Source: an uncultured Clostridia bacterium
GTDB lineage: Bacteria; Bacillota_A; Clostridia; Oscillospirales; Oscillospiraceae
Assembly (NCBI GenBank): GCA_947166955.1
Contig: CAMVGI010000045.1
Coordinates: forward strand, 1-8,319
Direction: 5' to 3'
Length of the DNA: 8,319 nt
The position numbers and the translations under genes are program-made. Under the pieces are notes generated by a model, which searched no databases, was not told the DNA's origin, and worked only from the letters and a program-made list of their open reading frames with translations. Within the stretch, counting starts at the first letter, position 1. Each line of letters starts with the position of its first letter. Of the stretch, positions 1 through 5,941 are shown piece after piece.

Positions 1-1257
1 GCGCGCGCGGGTCTCGGTCTTGGGCGCGGTGCGCATGACCTGCGAGATGACGTTGCGCTCGGTCTCCACGCCGTTGACGTACACCACGTCCGCCACCACG
101 TCCGCCGTACCGTAGGCGCCCTTGGTGATGACGCGGCTGTCGCCCTGATACATCGAGTTGTCGTCGACGTAGTCGATGTCGTAGTTGACCTCTTCGACGT
201 AGTTCTGCCGCTCCGTGACGCGCACGGTGAGGTACGGCACCTCGCGGCTCAAAATCAGCTCGTCGCCGATGTTGATGCGGTCGATGTTGTAGCCCGGGTT
301 GAGCGCGAGCAGCTCGTCGTTGCTCATGCCGTGGTCGTAGGAGATCTTGCCCCACGTGTCGCCCTTGACGACGGTGTAGGTCTCCTCGCCGACCTTCGTG
401 CTGTTGAGTTTTTCGGCGATCTCGCCGAGGTTTTTGAGGCTGTCCGTGCGGACGTATCCCTCGCTGAAGCGCACGTCCTCGACGAAGTCCACCGAGATCG
501 TGTCCTCGGACACGCTGATCTTGGTCATCTCGTCGATCAGCGCCTCCAGCGCGCCCTTGTACTGCGTCGAGCCGACCAGCTCGTCGTCGATATAGAGCGA
601 ATAGGCGTAGGTGACAAGACCGATCTGGTCGGTCAGCTCCTGCTCCAGACGCTCCACCTCGCCCAGCTCGCTGCGGCGCACCAGACTGCTGGTGTATTGG
701 ATGGCGTTCTCGGGGAAGGCGTAGCCGCCGCCCATCGTTTCGGCGGTGAACGTCTCCACATGCGCGGCGATGCTCCGCGCCGCGGCGCTGTCGCGCACGA
801 TCTCCAGCGGCTCGCCGTTGTAGCTTACGGTCGTCGCGGGCGTATAGACGGCGAAGAACGCGCCCACGCTCGCCACGATGAGCGCCACGCAGGCAAACAC
901 CAGCGGATGCAGCTTCTCCTGCCGCCTCGTGCGCGCGGCGATGGCCGTGTCGAGGTTGAGGCTGCGGCGGCGCCGCCGGAACACGCGCTCGCGAATGAGC
1001 GACTTCCACATCGGGAAGATGCCGCACACGAACAGGACGAATTGGATCAGCACGCGGTTCGACTCCGGAAAACGCCCCGCGCGATGCTCGCGCATCACGG
1101 TGCGCGCCCGCGGCCCAATGCGGCGGATGCGGTTTCCGAGCGCATCGGGAAAAGCGCCGATCCAGGCAAGGACCGCCGCAAAAAGATCCGCCGCGGAGAC
1201 CGTCGCCTCGCTCCGCGCGGTGGATTCGGTTTTGTTGTTTTTCTCAGCTTTTGACAT
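1..1257 (-). CDS. Membrane-anchored LysM and G5 domain cell-wall protein, C-terminus cut off by window edge
   Basis: I translated this frame by hand: 419 codons without a stop, running off the left edge. Residues 1-115 are polar and basic with an Arg cluster (94-98) and a hydrophobic patch (69-83). A clear membrane helix follows at about 118-138. Residues 140-290 form an extracellular part of unknown fold. A LysM domain lies at about 293-336 (starts TYTVVKGDTWGKIS, ends INIGDELIL), and a G5 domain at about 342-412 (contains ITKGAYGTADVVADVVYVNG). LysM binds peptidoglycan and G5 is a wall or matrix adhesion module. In clostridial proteins of this layout a peptidase M23 domain usually follows; that part would lie outside the window, so an endopeptidase role is inference only. 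The ATG at 1257-1255 has GAGGG 7 bases upstream and a good promoter at 1315-1343. It is transcribed divergently from pta. Confidence 0.88.
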   Translation of the reverse strand, partial: MSKAEKNNKTESTARSEATVSAADLFAAVLAWIGAFPDALGNRIRRIGPRARTVMREHRAGRFPESNRVLIQFVLFVCGIFPMWKSLIRERVFRRRRRSLNLDTAIAARTRRQEKLHPLVFACVALIVASVGAFFAVYTPATTVSYNGEPLEIVRDSAAARSIAAHVETFTAETMGGGYAFPENAIQYTSSLVRRSELGEVERLEQELTDQIGLVTYAYSLYIDDELVGSTQYKGALEALIDEMTKISVSEDTISVDFVEDVRFSEGYVRTDSLKNLGEIAEKLNSTKVGEETYTVVKGDTWGKISYDHGMSNDELLALNPGYNIDRINIGDELILSREVPYLTVRVTERQNYVEEVNYDIDYVDDNSMYQGDSRVITKGAYGTADVVADVVYVNGVETERNVISQVMRTAPKTETRAR

Positions 1258-1264
1258 GGACCAT

Positions 1265-1269
1265 CCCTC
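1265..1269 (-). promoter_or_regulatory. Ribosome binding site of the LysM-G5 gene
   Basis: On the minus strand GAGGG lies 7 bases before the ATG at 1257-1255. An overlapping ATG a little upstream is out of frame, so this site decides the start. Confidence 0.6.
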
Positions 1270-1292
1270 GGGGAGAGTATTCCCCAAAAAAA

Positions 1293-1307
1293 GTTACAAT
1301 TTGTAAC
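1293..1307. promoter_or_regulatory. 15-base palindrome, operator candidate at the LysM-G5 start point
   Basis: GTTACAA and TTGTAAC form perfect 7-base arms around one central T. A further half site (TTACAA, 1318-1323) overlaps the -10 region of the minus-strand promoter. A dimeric repressor bound here would block transcription start. The 7-1-7 geometry is that of Fur-family boxes (Fur, PerR, Zur), but the bases match those consensus sites only in part, so I do not name a regulator. Confidence 0.5.
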
Positions 1308-1314
1308 CAATACC

Positions 1315-1343
1315 ATATTACAATTTTTTCCGCCCGCAGTCAA
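1315..1343 (-). promoter_or_regulatory. Sigma-A-type promoter of the LysM-G5 gene
   Basis: On the minus strand, TTGACT (1343-1338) and TAATAT (1320-1315) are separated by exactly 17 bases, close to the housekeeping consensus. The start of transcription would fall near 1308, giving a leader of about 50 bases. The 15-base inverted repeat at 1293-1307 would begin at about +1. Confidence 0.72.
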
Positions 1344-1447
1344 GCATTTCTTTGTGCCAAAAAGCGCCGGAATTGCGGTATTTCCGTTCGTTTCAACCAT
1401 ATTTTGAGAGAGAACGGTGTTATGACTACCACATCTTCCGCTTTTGC

Positions 1448-1457
1448 ACAATTTGTA
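1448..1457. promoter_or_regulatory. Second copy of the palindrome core, upstream of the pta promoter
   Basis: ACAATTTGTA here is identical to bases 1296-1305 inside the 15-base palindrome. The perfect arms are only ACAA/TTGT around a T. It lies about 30 bases upstream of the pta -35 box, a position that suits an activator or a looping repressor. It could be chance in A+T-rich DNA. Confidence 0.3.
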
Positions 1458-1486
1458 GAATTTTTCAAAAAAGTCCGCCGCAACGG

Positions 1487-1515
1487 TTGAGGGTTGTGAA
1501 AAATTGATGTATACT
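1487..1515 (+). promoter_or_regulatory. Sigma-A-type promoter of pta
   Basis: TTGAGG (1487-1492) and TATACT (1510-1515) have a 17-base spacer. Transcription would begin near 1522, giving a leader of about 57 bases before the pta start. It would drive pta and, as no terminator follows pta, probably both lipoprotein genes. Confidence 0.7.
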
Positions 1516-1531
1516 ACACTTGTTATTATGC

Positions 1532-1542
1532 CGCAATTTGCG
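1532..1542. promoter_or_regulatory. 11-base palindrome in the pta leader
   Basis: CGCAA and TTGCG form perfect 5-base arms around a T. The site lies at about +11 to +21 from the predicted pta start point and shares the core CAATTTG with the sites at 1293-1307 and 1448-1457. Candidate operator of a common regulator; no direct support beyond pattern and position. Confidence 0.35.
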
Positions 1543-1565
1543 ACAATCATTAAATCTGCTTTTTT

Positions 1566-1570
1566 GGAGG
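1566..1570 (+). promoter_or_regulatory. Ribosome binding site that fixes the pta start
   Basis: GGAGG lies 8 bases before the ATG at 1579. The same frame is open back to an ATG at 1504, but that one lies upstream of the predicted transcription start and has no such site, so 1579 is chosen. Confidence 0.8.
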
Positions 1571-1578
1571 ATGAAACA

Positions 1579-2559
1579 ATGTTTGGTTTCGGTGACATGA
1601 TCAAGGGCCTCAAGGCGAACCCCAAGACGATCGTTTTTACTGAGGGTACGGACGCCCGTATCCTTGAGGCGAGCGCGCGGCTGCTCTCCGGTACGTTTTT
1701 GAAGCCCCTGCTCATCGGCAAGGAACAGGCGGTCTGCGACGCGGCGGAGGAAGCCGGCTTCAACATCCGCGGCGCCGAGATCATCGACCCCGAGACGTAT
1801 CCCGAAATGGACGCGATGGTCGCGAAGATGGTCGAGCTGCGCAAGGGCAAGATGACCGAGGAGCAGTGCCGCGCCGCGCTCAAGCAGGCAAACTACTTCG
1901 GCACGATGCTCGTCGCGATGGGCAAGGCGGACTGCCTGCTCGGCGGCGCGACCTATTCCACGGCGGACACCGTGCGTCCGGCGCTCCAGCTCGTCAAGAC
2001 CAAGCCCGGCAACAAGATCGTGTCCTCCTGCTTCATCATGGTGCGCGAGCGCGCGTCCGGCGACAACGAAGTGCTCGCCATGGCGGACTGCGCCATCAAC
2101 ATCGAGCCGAGCGAGGACGATCTCGTCGAGATCTGCAAGGAGACCGTGGACTGCGGCCGCGTGTTCGGCATCGACCCGAAGGTGGCTTTCCTGAGCTACT
2201 CCACCAAGGGCAGCGGCAAGGGCGAGACTGTTGACAAGATGCGCAACGCCTGCGACAAGGCGAAGCTCCTTATGCCGAACGTCCCCATCGACGGCGAGAT
2301 GCAGTTCGACGCCGCGGCGTCCCCCGTGGTCGCGCGCACCAAGCACCTCGACGGCGGCGTGGGCGGCCACGCGAACGTGTTCATCTTCCCCGACATCAAC
2401 GCCGGCAACATCGGCTACAAGATCGCGCAGCGCCTCGGCGGCTTCGACGCCTACGGCCCGATCCTGCTCGGCCTCAACGCGCCGATCAACGACCTCTCCC
2501 GCGGCTGCAACGGCCAGGAGGTCTATTCCATGGCGATCATCACCGCGTCGCTCGCGTAA
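1579..2559 (+). CDS. pta: Phosphate acetyltransferase (phosphotransacetylase)
   Basis: The enzyme interconverts acetyl-CoA plus phosphate and acetyl phosphate plus CoA (EC 2.3.1.8) in the cytosol, the first step of the Pta-AckA route to acetate and ATP, or of acetate use in reverse. The 326 residues match the usual length of the short Firmicute form without an added N-terminal domain. Family signatures are clear: GGATYSTADTVRPALQ (122-137), MADCAINIEP (168-177), FLSYSTKGSGKG (204-215), DGEMQFDAA (238-246), the C-terminal block NVFIFPDINAGNIGYKIAQR (266-285), and PINDLSRGCNGQEVYS (302-317). By counterpart to the Methanosarcina enzyme, S307 and R308 match the key Ser and Arg, while the proposed catalytic Asp is Glu here (E314). 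The ackA gene, often adjacent, is absent; a solute-binding lipoprotein gene follows after 45 bases with no terminator between. Confidence 0.97.
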   Translation: MFGFGDMIKGLKANPKTIVFTEGTDARILEASARLLSGTFLKPLLIGKEQAVCDAAEEAGFNIRGAEIIDPETYPEMDAMVAKMVELRKGKMTEEQCRAALKQANYFGTMLVAMGKADCLLGGATYSTADTVRPALQLVKTKPGNKIVSSCFIMVRERASGDNEVLAMADCAINIEPSEDDLVEICKETVDCGRVFGIDPKVAFLSYSTKGSGKGETVDKMRNACDKAKLLMPNVPIDGEMQFDAAASPVVARTKHLDGGVGGHANVFIFPDINAGNIGYKIAQRLGGFDAYGPILLGLNAPINDLSRGCNGQEVYSMAIITASLA

Positions 2560-2587
2560 CGGATACACACGGATATATTTTTCTAAA

Positions 2588-2598
2588 AAGGAAGTGGG
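2588..2598 (+). promoter_or_regulatory. Ribosome binding site of the first lipoprotein gene
   Basis: A purine-rich AAGGAAGTGGG stretch precedes the ATG at 2605 by about 6 bases; it is weaker than the AAGGAGG in front of the second copy. I see no credible promoter in the 45-base gap after pta, which supports co-transcription. Confidence 0.5.
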
Positions 2599-2604
2599 AT
2601 CATC

Positions 2605-4224
2605 ATGAAGCGTTTTCGCCTGTTTTCCGTCTGCCTTGCCCTCTGCCTGCTGCTGAGCGCCTGCGCCGGCGGCGCGGGTGGGAAGGAGAAGCCGGGGAAC
2701 ACGCCCGAACAGCCTGCCGGACCGACCGAGCCGGCGAAGCCGGAGCGCGACCCCTCCACCCTCGTCGTCGCCATCGCGGACGAGGTCGAGGGTCTCGACG
2801 TGCAGCAGATCAGCTGGGCGAATTTCGTGCACGACCTGATCTACGAGCCGCTGACGGTCTACAGCACCGACCTCTCGTCCATCGACCCCGCGCTCGCGGA
2901 GTCCTACACGGCGACGGACGATTACATCGAATTCGTCCTGCCGACGGACGTGAAGTTCTCCAACGGCGACCCCCTCGACGCGGAGGCGGTCAAGGCTTCG
3001 TTCGAGCGCTTTCTTGCGATCAGCCCCATGGCGGAGGATCTGGAGCCGGTGTCCGAGATCAAGGTCGTCGATCCGCGCACGCTCCGCTTTGAGCTGAGCT
3101 ATCCCGCGCCGTATCTCTGGTCCGACCTCGCGATCATGTTCGGCGGCATCGTCGACGTGAAGGCGGCGGAGGAGATGGGCGAGTGGGAGTTCAACCGCAG
3201 GCCCGTCACCTACGGCACCTATTATGTGGAGGAGTGGGCCGCCGGCGACAGCATCACGCTCAAGCGCAACCCCTACTTCCGCACGCATACGCCCGACGTT
3301 AAGAATCAGGGCGTCGCGAACATCGAAACCGTCATCGTCCGCTTCATCCCCGACGGCGAGGAGCGCGTGAACGCGCTGCTCAACGGCGATGTGGACATCA
3401 TCCTCAACGTCCCGCCCAACGACGTTGCCAAGCTCAAATCCACGGCGGGCATCAAGACCTACGACTGCTCCCTCACCGGCGTATCGTATCTGAACCTCCA
3501 GACCGAAAAGGGCCTTCTCGCGGATATCCGCGTGCGTCAGGCGCTGACCTACGCCGTCGACCGCGACGCGATCGCCGAGGCGCTCGGCGGCATCGTCACC
3601 CCGACCTACGGCCTGCTGTCCGACTCGCAGTTCGGCCACAGCGAGGCAGAGGAGGCGCGCCTCGCCGAGAAGCTCGCCTACAACCCCGAAAAGGCGAAGG
3701 AGCTGCTTGCCGAGGCGGGCTGGAAGGATACCGACGGCGACGGCATCGTGAACAAGGGCAGCATGAAACTGACGCTCGATATGATGATTCCGTCCGACAA
3801 CTCGACGTTCCAGGCCGCCGGCCCCATCCTGCAAAAGCAGTTTGCGGACGTCGGCGTCGAGGTGACCATCACCGAGCACGAGGCGGACTACATCAAGGAG
3901 CTTATGCGCGCCGACGAGTACACCATCGGCACGCGCACCTACGAGTGGATGGACGCGATCATCCTCTCATGGGCGTTCACGAACGAGTCCGGCTATCAAT
4001 GGGAGGACCCCGAGCTGACCAAGCTTTTGAACGCCGCGAAGCTGGAGAGCGACGTCGACGAGCGCATCAAGGCGTACGAGGTTGCCTCCGAGCGTCTGGC
4101 GGACGATTTCAAGGCGATCTCCCTCTACTCCGACGGCATCTTTATCGCTACGAGCGACCGCGTGGACGGCTTTGTGGTCTGCGACGACGGCCGCGCGTGG
4201 GTCAACGACGTGGTTTTGAAGTAA
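2605..4224 (+). CDS. Family 5 ABC transporter solute-binding lipoprotein, first of a tandem pair
   Basis: Likely an extracytoplasmic, lipid-anchored receptor that binds peptides, nickel or a related solute for an ABC importer (SBP_bac_5, DppA/OppA/NikA type). Residues 1-20 are a lipoprotein signal: basic MKRFR, a hydrophobic core, and lipobox LSAC with Cys20 as the lipidated residue. A Pro/Glu-rich spacer (21-50) follows. Family motifs in order are IYEPLTVYSTD (79-89), FSNGDPLDAEAVKASFERF (118-136), YGTYYVEEW (203-211) with LKRNPYF (219-225), VRQALTYAVDRDAI (310-323), KELLAEAGWKDTDGDG (365-380) and QKQFADVGVEV (410-420). The length of 539 is usual. It aligns without gaps to the next gene from residue 51 to the end, at about 58% identity (hand count 284 of 489). 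No permease or ATPase gene is nearby. The ligand cannot be told from sequence. Confidence 0.95.
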   Translation: MKRFRLFSVCLALCLLLSACAGGAGGKEKPGNTPEQPAGPTEPAKPERDPSTLVVAIADEVEGLDVQQISWANFVHDLIYEPLTVYSTDLSSIDPALAESYTATDDYIEFVLPTDVKFSNGDPLDAEAVKASFERFLAISPMAEDLEPVSEIKVVDPRTLRFELSYPAPYLWSDLAIMFGGIVDVKAAEEMGEWEFNRRPVTYGTYYVEEWAAGDSITLKRNPYFRTHTPDVKNQGVANIETVIVRFIPDGEERVNALLNGDVDIILNVPPNDVAKLKSTAGIKTYDCSLTGVSYLNLQTEKGLLADIRVRQALTYAVDRDAIAEALGGIVTPTYGLLSDSQFGHSEAEEARLAEKLAYNPEKAKELLAEAGWKDTDGDGIVNKGSMKLTLDMMIPSDNSTFQAAGPILQKQFADVGVEVTITEHEADYIKELMRADEYTIGTRTYEWMDAIILSWAFTNESGYQWEDPELTKLLNAAKLESDVDERIKAYEVASERLADDFKAISLYSDGIFIATSDRVDGFVVCDDGRAWVNDVVLK

Positions 4225-4256
4225 TTTTCTCCCGACGCGTCCGCACGATCGAAAAC

Positions 4257-4263
4257 AAGGAGG
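4257..4263 (+). promoter_or_regulatory. Ribosome binding site of the second lipoprotein gene
   Basis: AAGGAGG is followed by two overlapping ATGs at 4267 and 4271. Only 4271, 7 bases downstream, is in the lipoprotein frame and gives a proper signal peptide, so it is the start. The ATG at 4267 opens a different, unrelated frame. Confidence 0.8.
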
Positions 4264-4270
4264 AACATGC

Positions 4271-5869
4271 ATGAAAAAAACACGCCTGTCCGCTCTGCTT
4301 TTGATTCTCTGCCTGCTGCTGACCGCCTGCGGCGGTGCGGCGAAGCCGCCCGAGCAGCCGCCGGAGCAGCCCGCCGAAGCGAGACCCGCCGACGACCCCA
4401 AAACCCTCGTCATCGCCATTCAGGACGAGGTCGTGGGTCTCGACGTCCAGCAGATCGCCATGGAGAACATGGTGCACGACCTGCTTTTCGAGCCGCTGGT
4501 CGTCTACAGCTCCGACCTCACCGAGTTGTACCCCGCCTTCGCGGAGTCCTTCACCGAAACGGACAAGTATCTGGAATTCGTCCTGCCCGCGGACGCGAAG
4601 TTCTCCAACGGCGACCCCGTCGACGCCGCGGCGCTCAAGGCGTCCACCGACCGCTTCCTCCGCATCAGCGAGTACGCGAGCGATCTGGAGCCGATCACGT
4701 CGGTCGAGGTCATCAACGAGCGCACCGTGCGTTACAACCTCAGCGCGCCCGCGCCCTACATCTGGGCGAACATCGCCAGCCTCTACGGCGGCATCGTGAA
4801 CGTGTCCGCCGCGCGCAAGATGGGGGAGTGGGAGTTCAACCGCGCGCCCGTCGCCAACGGCATGTACTATGTGGACAATTGGATCCCCGCCGACCGTTTG
4901 ATCCTCAAGCGCAACCCCTACTTCCACACGAACAACCCCATGCTCCAAAACAAGGAGGCGCCGCCGTTCGAGACCATCATCGTCCGCTTCATTCCGGACG
5001 ACAATGAGCGGATGCGCGAGCTGGACGCGGGGAATGTCGACATCGTCTACAACGCCCCCACCGCCCGCAAGATCACGCTGGACGCGAACGCCCTCTACAC
5101 GGTCTACAGCTACATGCAGCCCGGCATCTGCTATTTGAACCTCCAGACCGAGAAGGGTATTCTGGCGGAGGAGGCGGTGCGTCAGGCGCTGACCTACGCC
5201 GTCGACCGCGACGCGATCTCCAAGACGCTCGGCGGCATCGTAACGCCGTCGTTCAGCTTCATCTCCGAGGCGCAGTTCGGTTTCAGCCGCGCGGAGGAGG
5301 CGAAGCTCGCCGCGCAATACGCCCATGACCCGGCGCACGCGAAGGAGCTGCTTGCCGAAGCCGGCTGGCGCGACACGGACGGCGACGGCGTCGCCGACAA
5401 GGGCGGCACGAGGCTGCGCCTTGAAATGATGATCCCCTCCGACAACACCTCGTTCAAGGCGGCGGGGCCGATCCTGCAGCAGCAGTTCGCCGACGTCGGC
5501 GTGGAGACGCAGATCGTCGAGTACGAGGCGGACTACATCAAGGAGCTGATGCGCGAGGACGAATACACCATCGGCGCGCGCTCCATCAAGTGGGTCGACC
5601 CCGACATCCTCTACTACTGCTTCACCGGCGACTCCGGCTACCCGTGGGACGACCCCGAGCTGACGAAGCTGATCGTCGACGCGCGCTACATCACCGACCC
5701 CGAACAGCGCGCTGAGGCGTACGCCGCCGTCTCCGACCGGCTGACGCAGGACTTCAAGGCGATCTCGCTGTTCGCGGACAACTATATCATCGTCACCCGC
5801 AGCAACGTCAAGGGCGTGTTCGTTACGACCGACGGACGCACTTGGTTCAGCGACGCCGTGAAGGAATGA
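4271..5869 (+). CDS. Family 5 ABC transporter solute-binding lipoprotein, second of a tandem pair
   Basis: This is a paralogue of the preceding gene with the same expected role: a lipid-anchored receptor outside the membrane for peptides or a similar solute. The signal has basic MKKTR, a Leu-rich core and lipobox LTAC with Cys20; a Pro-rich spacer (21-43) is 7 residues shorter than in the first copy. Family motifs recur at a constant 7-residue offset: FEPLVVYSSD (73-82), FSNGDPVDAAALKAS (111-125), LKRNPYF (212-218), VRQALTYAVDRDAI (303-316), KELLAEAGWRDTDGDG (358-373) and QQQFADVGVE (403-412). The two copies differ most in the stretch equal to 264-283 here, where almost nothing is shared, which suggests a changed ligand. 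The gene lies 46 bases after the first copy and ends 14 bases before a strong terminator, so it is probably the last gene of the pta unit. Confidence 0.95.
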   Translation: MKKTRLSALLLILCLLLTACGGAAKPPEQPPEQPAEARPADDPKTLVIAIQDEVVGLDVQQIAMENMVHDLLFEPLVVYSSDLTELYPAFAESFTETDKYLEFVLPADAKFSNGDPVDAAALKASTDRFLRISEYASDLEPITSVEVINERTVRYNLSAPAPYIWANIASLYGGIVNVSAARKMGEWEFNRAPVANGMYYVDNWIPADRLILKRNPYFHTNNPMLQNKEAPPFETIIVRFIPDDNERMRELDAGNVDIVYNAPTARKITLDANALYTVYSYMQPGICYLNLQTEKGILAEEAVRQALTYAVDRDAISKTLGGIVTPSFSFISEAQFGFSRAEEAKLAAQYAHDPAHAKELLAEAGWRDTDGDGVADKGGTRLRLEMMIPSDNTSFKAAGPILQQQFADVGVETQIVEYEADYIKELMREDEYTIGARSIKWVDPDILYYCFTGDSGYPWDDPELTKLIVDARYITDPEQRAEAYAAVSDRLTQDFKAISLFADNYIIVTRSNVKGVFVTTDGRTWFSDAVKE

Positions 5870-5883
5870 GCGCAAAAGGATAA

Positions 5884-5916
5884 AAAAGGCATCCGGCAGA
5901 TTGCCGGATGCCTTTT
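5884..5916. terminator. Strong bidirectional intrinsic terminator between convergent genes
   Basis: A perfect 15-bp stem (5884-5898 pairs with 5902-5916) closes a 3-base loop, with GGCATCCGGCA as its GC-rich part. On the plus strand it ends in TTTTGTTT, and on the minus strand in a run of six T. It lies between the stop codon of the second lipoprotein gene (5869) and that of the diguanylate cyclase (5942), and so should end both transcripts. Confidence 0.92.
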
Positions 5917-5941
5917 GTTTATGCCGTTTGTTTCAGGCGCG

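Larger units (their letters stand above)
1258..1578. other. Divergent intergenic control region between the LysM-G5 gene and pta
   Basis: These 321 bases are much richer in A+T than the flanking genes and I see no convincing gene in them; a 79-codon frame at 1251-1490 looks like chance. They hold a minus-strand promoter (1315-1343), a plus-strand promoter (1487-1515), three inverted repeats that share the core CAATTTG (1293-1307, 1448-1457, 1532-1542), and a small 5-bp hairpin (GGGGA 1270-1274, TCCCC 1281-1285) in the leader of the LysM-G5 gene just before its ribosome site. No riboswitch-like structure was recognised. Confidence 0.7.

Noticed and set aside
331..1254. Open frame of 307 codons on the plus strand across the LysM-G5 gene
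   Set aside because: Antisense to a frame with LysM, G5 and membrane segments; its composition is that of a reverse-read GC-rich gene.
1251..1490. Small plus-strand gene of 79 codons in the divergent intergenic region
   Set aside because: No ribosome site, start overlapping the LysM-G5 start codon on the other strand, and it runs through both predicted control regions.
1494..1515. TTGTGA at 1494-1499 as the pta -35 box
   Set aside because: Only 10 bases separate it from TATACT; TTGAGG at 1487 gives the proper 17.
2559..2575. Direct repeat ACGGATA at 2559-2565 and 2569-2575 plus TATATT as a promoter or operator before the first lipoprotein gene
   Set aside because: No -35 box stands at a proper distance and the repeat is only 7 bases, so I see no good case for an internal promoter.
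3730..3747. Asp-Thr-Asp-Gly-Asp-Gly in both lipoproteins as an EF-hand or dockerin calcium site
   Set aside because: The motif after AGW is common in family 5 solute-binding proteins and lacks the rest of an EF-hand or dockerin repeat.
1465..3879. Open frame of 804 codons on the minus strand across pta and the first lipoprotein gene
   Set aside because: It is antisense to two clearly conserved genes, rich in Arg, Asp, Val and His as expected from reverse reading of GC-biased codons, has no domain I recognise, and lacks a sensible start site.
4202..5875. Open frame of 557 codons on the minus strand across the second lipoprotein gene
   Set aside because: Antisense shadow of a real gene. Its likeness to the frame at 1465-3879 only reflects that the two sense genes are paralogues.
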